From: Effrenium voratum
Lineage: Eukaryota; Sar; Dinophyceae; Suessiales; Symbiodiniaceae
Assembly: GCA_963377175.1 (NCBI GenBank)
Contig: CAUJNA010003503.1
Coordinates: forward strand, 1-64,000
DNA length: 64,000 nucleotides
Reading direction: 5' to 3'
Both the position numbers and the translations under genes were made by a program. The notes beneath the pieces were generated by a model. It did not search any database and had not been told where the DNA came from. It was given only the letters and a program-made list of their open reading frames with translations. This document shows positions 43,881-54,670 of this stretch, in pieces. Within the stretch, counting starts at the first letter, position 1. Each line of letters starts with the position of its first letter.

Positions 43881-44709
43881 CTTTTTCACGAGCTTTGCCT
43901 GGGCAAGGAATCTGTCACGCCAGGCCCTGGAACATGAATTGTTGGCTTTAAAGAAAGTGGGAAGCCAGCCTACAGAAACCAGGACCTGGAACAGAACAAA
44001 GCCAGTGTACGGCTCAATCATGGACATCCCAAAGTTCAATCCATATTGTAGTGGTTTACTAAATCTACCAGGGCCTGGGTAAACAAAAACAAAAGGACGG
44101 CAAATTGGTGGTGAGGGGAATGTTCATTGACAGACACATCACATGCCAACATGTTCACTTCAATGTTTGGAAACACATCAAAAGCAAGCGCAGGCAGAAA
44201 TTAATGCTGACACTCCAATGTGTGAACACGAAATAGCAGGACACATCAAATTCGTCCAATATATGTGCCAGGGAGGAGTGGAGTGTGGGGTCTTATTTTG
44301 CCAGGGCCTGGTACAATAATGAAAAAGAAGGGAGGCGTTGGCGGTGAGGGGAATGTTTTTTTGACATGTCACCCTGCCAGGGAGCATGGATTTTTGATTT
44401 TGAAGGAGGAGGTGAAAGGCAATCTACACTTCAATGGTTGGACACAAAGTGTCCAGGACGTAGAAAAAAAGTAGCCGAGTGTATAGCTAGCTTATGCGCA
44501 TCCCGAAGTTCAAACCCATGTCGTAGTGGGCTCCAACCCAGCCAGGACCAGGCTAAGAAAGACAGCAAAAAACGCCAAAGAAAACACAAGAATAAAGCTT
44601 GGATTTTGCCAGGGCCTGGACAAAACAAGAAAGGCATTGGCAATAAGGAGAATAAGATGGAACAAATGCCAACACAATGGAATGGCAAGGAGCAGAGTCC
44701 GCAATGCTG
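43881..44709 (-). mobile_element. 829-bp arm-specific insertion with 9-bp flanking repeats (candidate introner)
   Basis: Absent from the left arm at the matching site (16333). GCGATGCTG at 43872-43880 and GCAATGCTG at 44701-44709 flank it as a near-perfect direct repeat, while the left arm has a single copy. Inside are four CCAGGNCCTGG palindromes (43920, 43979, 44068 and 44301, with another at 44609) and GGTGAGGGGAATGTT phrases like those in intron 1 of the same gene. Confidence 0.75.
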
Positions 44710-45076
44710 ATGTTGCAGCCCAGGGAAACGAGAAGGATCGTGACCATCACCGAGCGAACCTGGCCCGCGTTGCAGTGGCAGTAGATCGGCCCATCTCGTT
44801 GCTCAACCCACACCTGAACTGGCGCCAGAGCGCTGCGCCACCTAAGGATGCATTGAGCTTTAGGGGTGGGTTCTGGTGGATTCTGCAGAGAAATTCCACT
44901 ACTGGACTTGATATTTATTGGTGCTGAGGGGAATGTTGATTGACTCATCAACAAAGGAGGAGTGAAGCCAATGCACACTTCAATGTTTGGAAACAACGCA
45001 GCCGGGATTTGGAACACAGCAAAGCCAAGGGCAGGTAGAATGACACTCCACATAAAATAGTGGGTCCTGATTTTGG

Positions 45077-45469
45077 CCAGGGCCTGGAAAAACAAGTTCC
45101 GGGCAGGGCGCACATCAAATTCGTAAAAGATATGCAGAGTTCGGCCCCTACCTTTGCCACCACCCTGACGAAGGATGGCGCCTGTCGCGCAAACTTATGT
45201 TTCAGAAGCTGCTGACGCAGAAGGTGGTGCCCCCCACTAGGTGAAGAACTGCCGTGACCATTAGGCAACTGGCAGAAGTGAAGCATCGAGAGAGGCTATG
45301 ATATGGTGTGTGGCACAAATCAAAACCTGTGTAGGCTTAACTCATGCACATCCCAAAGTTCAAAACATATTGTCGTGGATCTTGTTTCTGCCAGGGCCTG
45401 GATTTTAAAAAGGGGAGTCCTTGGTGGTCAGGGGAATGCAAACAGGCACATTACCATGCCAGGCCCTGG
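45077..45469. repeat. CCAGG-palindrome elements within intron 1 (right arm)
   Basis: CCAGGGCCTGG at 45077-45087 and 45391-45401 and CCAGGCCCTGG at 45459-45469, with the intervening AAGGGGAGTCCTTGGTGGTCAGGGGAATG-type unit. The counterparts in the left arm are 15572-15582, 15640-15650 and 15954-15964. Confidence 0.8.
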
Positions 45470-48291
45470 AACATGGACTGTTGCCTTTAAAAGAAGAGGG
45501 AAGCCAATGCACGCTTCAGTTGGAATCAACGCAGCCAGGACCCAACGTATCAAAAATTGGGCAAAGAAGAAGAACTAATGCAAAACTTGGAAGGCAAAAA
45601 AAAACATTAGCACGCATAGTGTCAGGCTTGACTGCGGGGGGGCGGGGGGACGAGGTGTCCTTTGATAGTTCTTTTCTTCTTGCATGAGAACAAAACTTTG
45701 GTTCAACAGCCATACGTCCAGCCAATAAACAAACATCGCGTCGCATTGAAACCAAGTTGCCCCTGCAGGTCCTTTTTCAGGTGGTTCGGGTTGGCCGCCG
45801 TGAATTTGGCCCCCCAAACCGCCGCCATCTCCCGCTCCGCCGCTGCTGCCCTTGGGTGGTGCAACGCAAAACGCTAAGCAGCCATCTACGAAGGTGCCAA
45901 GCTTCCTACACTTCGGCCAACTCGGCGAAGCTGGGGGGGGGGAGCTGAGGGGGGTGAGCTCTTGCGAATTGATAGAAACGGTTGGCTGATGAGCCTTTAA
46001 GAATCAGCGGCTCCTCTTTTAAAGAATGCTGCAAAGAAGGGTTTGGGGCCAAACTGGGTCAACTTCTGCAGGGGGCCGTTTCGCGGGCCAAACTTGAGGG
46101 GTTCCAAATGGCCCCTCGCTCTGGGTCCGTTTCACGGGCCAAACTTTGGGGGTTCGACCTATTTGCTACACTTTCTCTCCAAGGTGCTCTTTCTTCTGAC
46201 AGTTCACAATCTTCGGGAGGATCTGCATGAGGTGCCGGAGTGGCTCCATCTTAGCATCAGCAGACTAAATTCAGTGAGTCAAGCGTGAGCACACAGAAAT
46301 CTGAATTGAATCAGGAGCACACTGATGAATGCAGACTGGTGACCTCCAAGAATGGCCCCACAAAGAAGGGGCACTGCGCGACCACCAGCTCCGAGATGCG
46401 GTGCCGCTCAAGCTGCTGCTGAAACAGCTGCCTCAGATGGAGCCAGGAAAAATGACAAACACTTGGCACACCCCTGAGCCCAGCATCACAAAAACTCCCG
46501 CCCTCTCTGTCAAGACACTCGTCCTCCTCCTCCTGCTCCTCTTCTTCCACAGGCTCATGCCTGACAAGACCAGATGTTCCAAGGGATTGAAGTTCAAGCA
46601 TAGATTCAGTTTGGGGCTAAGAGCCACATGACATCGCTTGATCTAGTTCTGTCTATCCGCATTCAAGGAGTGTTGCGCTGCCATGCTGGTGTGAGGAACA
46701 AAATATTTGTTAGCCTAGGCATGTTGGGGGGCTAAAACTGCTGCCCAGATGCTGCTCCCCATCGCTGATGATCTCCGGGTGTTCTTCCACATGCCTGAGA
46801 GGACACACACACACACTATGCCTGAGTCTACCAAGGTCCTGGCAGAGCAGAGGGTTTCAGCAGGCAAAAGATCAAGGTCGTGAGTGATGCCACGGTGGTG
46901 TGATCAGATAAGGTGTTAGCCAAGGTGTGTTGAGGGGCGACCCATGCCAAGATGCTCAGGCTCCTCAGCCTCCTCAGCCTCCTCAGCCTCCGCAGGCTCT
47001 GCAGGCTCCACAGCCTCAAAAGGCCCATCGCTCCAGGATCGCTTTGAGCCTCGCCTGAGATGCCATGCAATATGCCTGGCTGCCTGACTGAACCTTTCAA
47101 AGACCAGCTACTTCAAGTTGTGGAAAGATCATGGGATTTCAGCGCAACTTTGGAGACTGTGTGTTGGGTGGCTGAAGCTGCCAAGATGCTGTTCAGCAGC
47201 ACCAGGAGGCCGTGATCTGAGGCGCTCAAGGCCATGTGGAACAAGGCACGTTTCCCCAACAACTGTAAGGTTGTTTGAGTCAAGCCAAACAAAGAGCCAA
47301 GATGCGACTGCCCCGGCTCGTTGGGAGGCTGAGGCTCATCAGGCAGTGGCCCCCTCAGATAAGAACCCTTCACATGCCTCCTCTCAATTTCCCACCAAAC
47401 AGTCGAGTAAGAGTGAACATCCAGTTCTTGGCTTTGGCATTAATCATTTCTATATGGAACATGCCCCAGTTTTTAGGAGAGTCGCATGTGAAGCCCAACA
47501 CGTATGCCAGGCTGCCCGAAGTGGCCATGGACAACCATGTTCTTGCGGCGCCGCTCATCCTGAGAGCTCTGCTGCGGTGTCAAGTATGACACGTTTTTTT
47601 GCAAGGGAAGCCAACATGGCTAAGAATTTTGAGAATGGCGCATGGGCCCTGCATAGTCATGTCCACAAGCAGAGCCCCCACAAGGCCCTGGAAGATGTAC
47701 AAGTTACCCCGCCTCCATGCCTACTTTTTGCAGACGGGGTTCGCGCCGCCGGTCTGATGGAGTCTTGCCTCCGCCCACGTTCACATTGATCGTGCCAAAG
47801 TTGACCAGGGCGCCATGCCACGGCCACGGATACATGGCTGTGATTGGCTGTGGTCAAAAAAGTGTACCCAACATGGAATCCTGGAAAGTGGAATCCTGCG
47901 GTCCCCTGGTGGTTTCATGTTCAACTTGCACATCACCAGCTGTGTTTCGAGCCAGGGTTTGCAAATGCAAGCCCATGATCCCTGGCACAGCCCATGATTT
48001 GCCAGCTTTGCTTGTTCCACCTTACATCTTGTGACACAAGGGAGTCCTCCTGGTACTGAGGAAATAGGCTTTTGTAATAAGGAAATAGCCCCTGTTGACG
48101 TGTCAATCGGCCTTTCCCACATCCTGGCTAGGCTGGTTGAGGGCCCTGCCAGGGTGACAATGAGGATGGTGAGCATCACCAGTCGTTCAGCCTCAGCATC
48201 AAATGCAAAGAAGAAGAACCAGCTGTTGGGTCTTTATTTGGTTTTGCACGGAAGCCCCTATCGTAGTGGGATGCAGCGGGCTCCAATTCTG

Positions 48292-48376
48292 CCAGGGCCT
48301 GGTGCAAGAAAGACAATAAGAGGGGCGTTGGCTGTGAGGGGCATGTTGGTTTACACCTCGCCGCGCCAGGCCCTGG
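48292..48376. repeat. Minimal CCAGG-bounded unit (right arm)
   Basis: CCAGGGCCTGG (48292-48302) and CCAGGCCCTGG (48366-48376) bound an 85-bp unit containing GGCGTTGGCTGTGAGGGGCATGTT. The mirror copy is at 12731-12815. Confidence 0.85.
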
Positions 48377-48493
48377 AACATGGATTTACATGCGGTAACT
48401 TGGCTGCGGGCGGGATTCGTGACTTCACTTTCAATGCGCTGTAGCAACAAAAAAGAGGAGCGTGGGTGCTATGTGCCAATGTGATGCCTGAAC

Positions 48494-48790
48494 ACCTTGG
48501 CCTGGGGCTGGCCTCATGATGTGCGGCTCACAAGATGCTGGGCCAGTTTGCTATTGGCATGCTTGGTCGTCGGCTTGTCGCTCGTGTTGCTCGAAGCTTG
48601 GCTCATTCTTGCGTTTGGCACTCCTTTGGCCAAAGAGATGGCGGACGAGAGGCGTCGCGAAAAGCGTAAGAGAGAGCAGGAGTTTAAGGAGGAGATGAAG
48701 AAGGTGAAGGAGGATTTTGGTGTGCTTTGCCAGCCTGTGGATGTCTTGGTTGGCTTGGTGCGTTTTGCCATGCATGCTGGTGTTTCTTGA
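48494..48790 (+). pseudogene. 5' part of the coiled-coil gene, joined to foreign sequence
   Basis: This carries the membrane anchor and first coil (to EEMKKVKEDF) of the left-arm gene, then runs into sequence that lies 1.7 kb further on in the left arm (GVLCQPVDVLVGLV), with an in-frame stop at 48788. The junction is GGATTTT|GGTGTGC, sharing TT with the lost end, a typical end-joining deletion scar. The missing 3' part of the gene is at 29276-29796. Confidence 0.7.
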
Positions 48791-49804
48791 AACAGCAGTT
48801 TGGCTCTTTCTGAAAATCATGAATGAACAAATGAGGGTCTGCCCTTCAACTTAGTTCTGTGATGGCCTTGAGGTTGTTGGTTGTTTCACTGATTTGCAAT
48901 CAGTATGCAGGATGATGCCTGAGCATTAGCAGGACTTGGAGAGCCAGCTGTTTGTGTTTACAGTGTGGGATGAAGGGGTAGTTGCAATGGCCAGCAAAAT
49001 GCCTCCCTTGAATCTTCAGCCCCTCAATGATGACCAGTTGAGCTTTACTGGCAAATGAGCTTTGTGAAGCCCCTGATCTGAAGTTGTGGATGTTGGAGGT
49101 GCAGTGACAATATATTGTTGCGTTTGCCCTGGCCTTCCCCCCCTCCCCTCGGACCCGTGTTCTGCGATGGCAGCTGGTCTGCAAGTTGAACATGTAGATC
49201 TGCAGGTCAGGTCTTCGTGTGGGCCAGGCCAACTTGGAAGCTCACCATCCCAAACAGCCCTTGCTATCTCTACTACATTGGACGCATGTTCGTCATCTAT
49301 TGCAATGGTGGACAGTTGTCATACCTTACGCGCATGCGCAGCTTGCCAACTTCAATGCAAAACCAAGAGTTGTTTTTGCAGCTCACGAGATTGGGGTCGC
49401 TCGTCAGTTTCCCAGCATCGAGGAGTTTCCAATCATGTTTTTGCTGCAACCCAGCAGCTCAAACATCAGCCGGCACTCAGGGGGACCATCAAGGGGTTTG
49501 CGCGGGCCAGCTTGGGGCTTATGCGAGCTGGAGCGTAAATTTGTTTTGGAGCCTCAATTCCTGCTGGCGCCTTGGAGTCCTTAGTTCAAGCTGAAGCCTC
49601 AGTTCCAGCCGGACCCCGCTTCATGCCAAACCACAGGAAGACAATGCCCAACTGCGCCTTGGGCTTTTTGGCTCAGTCAACATACAACAAAGATGCCACA
49701 TAACGAACAATGTCAGAAGCTTCAGCCAGGGCTGTGTTCCAGCCCTGGTAATAAGCCAAAACACGAACCACACCCACTGACCACACACAATACGTGCATA
49801 TATA
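48791..49804. other. Right-arm mirror of 9561-10690, no firm gene
   Basis: The mirror open frames (for example 49219-49584, plus strand) are identical to the left arm, with no recognisable domain. Confidence 0.4.
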
Positions 49805-51501
49805 CCGTATATACATACATACATACATACATACATACATTACATTACACATCACTACGCTACATTACATTACATCACATTACATTAGATTACATACATA
49901 CTTACACTACATTACAGTACATTACACTACATTACATCACATTACATTACATTACATACATACATTACATACATACATTACATACATTACATACAGACAT
50001 ACAGACCTACATACATGCATACATCCGCACAAAGATAAATAGTCTATGTATCTATATTACACTCATACAATACACACATACATACATTGCATTACATTAC
50101 TCTTACATCAAATTGCATTACAGAGCATACATACATACGTGCATAGGTACATACATTCATGCATACATGCTCACATAGGTACATTACAGTACATCAGCAC
50201 ATGTGGACATGCATGCATGGGTACACACAGACGCACACACATTACATCCATGATAAATTACATACATGCATGCATACATCAATGCATACATACATGCTAA
50301 CATAGGTACATTGCAGTACATTGATACCTACATGCACACATACATGATACTTAGATTCCAGTACACACACATACAAACATTCATTGCAAACATACACATC
50401 TCCATACGTACATACTTACTTGCTTGCTCACACATGCATAAATACATACATTTCATACCACTGCGTGCATACACGCAAACATACATACGAGCATGTGTTT
50501 CCATACGTACATACATACACACATACATCATTACATACATTACTTACATACATACATACATACATTACATTCCATTGCATTACATTACACTACATACATA
50601 CATACATTGCATACATATATGCATACATACATTCATACATCTATACCTGTATACATACATACCTACATACCTACATGCCTACATACCTACATACGTACAT
50701 ACATTACATACATGCCTACATACATACATACACGCATACATAACATGCATGCTTACAGAACATGCGTCAAACATACATAACATGACGTACATACACACAT
50801 ACATGCATACGTGTCTACATGACATGGATACACACATACATACATGTAACGTACATACATACATACCTACCTACATACATACATAGCAAATATACATACA
50901 TACATACATACATTTCACACATACCTACATACATACATACATACATTACATTACAGACAAACACACATACATGAGATACATACATACATACATACATACA
51001 TTCCATACATTCCATACATTACATACATACATACATACATACATAAATACATACATACGTACATGACAGACACACATACAGACCTACATTAAATACATTA
51101 CATACTGTATTTTCCATTACATACATTACATACATTACACACATACATATACATGCATGCATACATACATACATACATACATTACATACTTACATTACAT
51201 ATATGTAATGTATCTATGTAATGTATGTATGTGTGTCTGTCATGTATGTATGTATGTATGTCTGTATGTATGTATGTATGTATGTCTCTATGTATGTAAT
51301 GTATGTAATGTATGTATGTATGTTTGTTTGTATGATTGTATGTAATGTATGTATGTATGCATGCATGTATGTATGTATGAAATGTATGTAATGTATGTAT
51401 GTATGTATGTATGTGTGTATGTATGTATGTATGTTTGTATGTATGTATACTGTATGTATGTATGTAAGTATGTATGTGGGTATGCATACACACATACATA
51501 C

Positions 51502-51532
<31 letters not shown>

Positions 51533-51651
51533 CATACATACATACAGTATACATACATACATACAAACAAACATACATACATACACACATACATACATAC
51601 ATTACATACATTACATACATACAAACATACATGCATGCATGCATACATACA

Positions 51652-51682
<31 letters not shown>

Positions 51683-51930
51683 CATACATACATACATACA
51701 TACATAAATACATACACACACACATGCATACATACATACATACATACATACGTACAATACATACATAAATACATACATACATACATACATACATACATGC
51801 ATACAGAATATTTCACTACACCACACCACACTACATTACATTACATTACACTACATGCATACGTACATGCATACACACATACACACCTACATACTTACAT
51901 TCATGCGTACATACACATTTACATAATGAG
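49805..51930 (-). repeat. TATG/CATA tetranucleotide array (right arm)
   Basis: Mirror of 7430-9560, with small length differences. The palindrome centre lies at about 51485, where one base change (GTGGGTATG against GTGTGTATG) makes it imperfect. Confidence 0.95.
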
Positions 51931-52865
51931 GCATACATAAACACACTCCCTTGAAGCCACTGCCCACATCCCAACCCAACGGCCTGATAGAGCATGTCCA
52001 CCACGCACAAACAAAGGGGCCCTGCGCCTTTCGGCGCTTACCACCTTTCGGCGGGGTCCTAATTTAGTTTGCAAAAGAGGGGTCCTGCACCTTTCGGCGC
52101 TTACCACCTTTCGGTGGGGCTAGTTTTTATGCCCTGCCTCTTCCTTCCTGTGGCAGTGCCTGAGTAGTCCTTAGTCAGTGCCTGAGTACTCCTTAGTAAG
52201 ACATCCTGCACACACACACATGCGACACAACCCGACCAAACAACAAACATGACTGCCACGTGAGCCATTTACCTTGAGGATGAGGGAAGGTGTAAGTTGT
52301 TGCAAGAGGCAAGTTGATGGGAAACTCATATATGAACTTGTGCATTTATGTGGGCACACATGGGATAGGATGTGGCAATTGGTAGAAAAAGACATTGGCT
52401 GATCCTCCCAACCCCACAAGTCTGAAAGGGAACAAGGCGACTACCCAGGCTGGAAGCGCAGTTTTCTTTGATTCAGCACGTGTGCTTTTGTCAATTGTCT
52501 GACACATGACGCGCGTCTCCAGGTTGATGTTGTTGCTCTGTGTGTTGCTTTGGGTGTTCTTGAATCCACAGTTTGCCTTGCAGTGAACAAATGATTGTGT
52601 CTGTTGAGTAAGAACATCAAGCGTGCACCCCCCCCCCCCAAACCTCCTCCCCCTCCCCTTCCCCTGCCCTCCCCTGCATTGGCCCTCTAGCGCCTTGGAT
52701 TGTAGCTGAGTGAAAACTGCAGCAATTGAGAAAATGCATAAAACCAAACTCAAGTTGTCAATGATATCTCTTTGCCAGCTTGAGTGCTTAACCATTGCCT
52801 CTACTTTACGAATGGTTGAAAACACCAAATAGGTTTGAAAACACCAAATACCTTGACACTGGCTT
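51931..52865. other. Right-arm mirror of 6565-7420
   Basis: It contains two tandem copies of GCGCTTACCACCTTTCGG(C/T)GGGG (about 52035 and 52098), where the left arm has one. No gene is supported. Confidence 0.5.
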
Positions 52866-53202
52866 CCTCGTCCTGCGAAGGATTCGAAACCTAAAACGCT
52901 GCGTGGAGGCGTGTGGCTGCAAAATAATGACCCCGAGATATGCGTCGCAATTTGGCTCCAGGTTGCATTTCAAGCGAGGTCAAGCTTTGCCAAAGGAAAA
53001 CCCTTTTCGCTTTCTTTTCGGGACCCCTTTTTTTTGGGACCCCTTGTTTTCTTTTTGTTTTGTTTTTTTCTTAGCCCTGCAAAGGTTGGCTCGCTTGAAA
53101 TGCAACCTGGAGCCAAATTGCGACGCATATCTCGGGGTCATTATTTTGCAGCCACACGCCTCCACGCAGCGTTTTAGGTTTCGAATCCTTCGCAGGACGA
53201 GG
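52866..53202. mobile_element. 337-bp fold-back/MITE-like element with 113-bp inverted ends
   Basis: 52866-52978 (CCTCGTCCTGCGAAGGATTC...) and 53090-53202 are almost perfect reverse complements. The 110-bp centre is pyrimidine-rich (CTTTTCGGGACCCC, long T tracts). The left arm has only GAGGTCGTTTC at the matching site (about 6555), so it is present in one arm only. No transposase is encoded. Confidence 0.85.
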
Positions 53203-53281
53203 TCAAATGCTGGACGGACGAGTGCTAGGAGCCTGTCAGGTAGAATAGAATCCATTTGGGAAACCCCCTCTAAAGAGAGAG

Positions 53282-54670
53282 CTTTGATCTTGACGCCACG
53301 CAGAGCACGACATCCTTGACGACGCATGCTTTGAACTACTGACGCGCATTTCCTGGTCAGGCATCGTCAGCATGCTCCGCCCTGCAAGGAGTGCAGTAGA
53401 CTTAAACTCCGGCGGTCCAAGAGCACTTCCGCATGCATGCAAGCCGTGCCTAACTTGTCTTCCGAGGAAAAATCACGCGCAGCACAAAGCCGGGAAATTC
53501 ACAGAAGAAGGAGAACTCTTCAAAGCGGTGGCCACTTAGGGCGGAGTGGCGGTCTTTGAACTTGGCCTGGTTGGACGCATGCCAGCACAGTCTGCCATTC
53601 GCAAAATCTTGGAACCGCTGCGTTTACGGCTTGAAGCAGTGATCAAGATTCTAACTAGTGAAGAAACATTGCGGCAGCACAACTAACTTGTTGATGGTTT
53701 GTGCTTTGGGTCATTCAGAACAATACCCTCGTGTGAAGTTGAAGATGCGTCGAACTGTGCGATTGATTGCGTTTGCCTTAAAGTTTCGCCTTTGTTTTCA
53801 AGGTTGTCTGACGGGGAGCTGGTTAAAAAACGCAAAAACACATTCAATGACTGCGAAAACTGCTTTGGTCTTGAAGTTTTTTTGGGCCCTTTTGCCAAAG
53901 ACCTTCCTGCTCGAGTGCCGAGTGAAGCGACTCCGCACTTTCAGAGCAATCAATGAAACAAGATGACGTTTCATCTGAAAGACACTTGCAAGTCCAAGAA
54001 AACTTTCGCGTTCTAAAAAGTTTTTCTGTTGTTTGCGCAACCCAAAAAACGCGACTCGGCCTCTACAACTTCAGGAAGACTGCTGACAAACATGACCAAG
54101 CGACGCGCTGGAGTCGTTGCCTGGCAACTTTCGAACACGACTGTTGTCAGGTGGGAAGTTCCCTCTTTGTGGTTCAGTCCTCCAAAAAAGTGGTTTTTGA
54201 AGCGAAAAACAACGTGTCAAATTCTGCGCCCAGCGCATGAACCAAGCAAGACGTGGACAAACTTAGGCCTAGTTGCGTAAAGCCGCAAAAGGAGGGGGCT
54301 CAAAACGTTTTTATTTGGGTTTGTTCATGGTGAAGTTGGGCCCTCGGGAAATGAAATGGCATTGGTTTGCAGAGGATCCCTGGGATTTCATGGTTTTTAG
54401 TGTTTTGAATCAACATGATACGCTGCAGATCCGAACAGATGTGTGTTCCAGAATAGGTTGATTATGGCATGATGTCATTGTGTTCTCGTTTGTTCGAATT
54501 ACTAGGTAGATGCAATCTATTTCAGGATGATCACGACGGAAAACATGAAGTACCAACTCCTCTCTTGACGATTTTGATGACGTTTGTGCAGAAATGAGTC
54601 AACTTGACACTGCCAGAACTGATCAAATCGAGATTAGATGCTAATCTGATTGCCGTTGCAGGAAACCGCC
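53282..54670. other. Right flank, no recognised gene
   Basis: Unique-looking sequence. Short plus-strand frames at 53658-54280 have no recognised domain and their phases do not join obviously. Confidence 0.4.

Larger units (their letters stand above)
43604..45828 (-). pseudogene. HCX5RS-loop gene, right-arm copy with interrupted exon 2
   Basis: Exon 1 is 45828-45716, exon 2 starts at 44841, and exon 3 is 43771-43604, matching the left copy. Exon 2 is broken after LVSLGCNI by 829 bp (43881-44709) and continues as QHRYGKVREVM to 43809. If the insertion is spliced as a GC-AG intron (ATT|GCGGAC ... GAAAAAG|CAG on the coding strand), the frame is kept with two extra codons. If not, the gene is dead. 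The exon-1 protein is unchanged despite one silent base change (TTCAACGCG against TTCAATGCG). Confidence 0.55.
43043..53281 (-). repeat. Right arm of the large inverted repeat (about 10.2 kb)
   Basis: Reverse complement of 6480-17195. Relative to the left arm it has lost the 1.7-kb block (junction at 48719/48720, two-base microhomology) and carries an extra 829 bp at 43881-44709, an extra 46 bp near 46648-46693, a duplicated segment at 52020-52120 and a 337-bp fold-back element at 52866-53202. Confidence 0.95.

Noticed and set aside
6480..53281. Inverted repeat as a pure assembly mirror artefact
   Set aside because: The arms differ by scattered bases and by several clean events (1.7-kb loss with relocation, 829-bp and 337-bp insertions, 46-bp indel), which an artificial mirror would not show. 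Read-level proof is still lacking.
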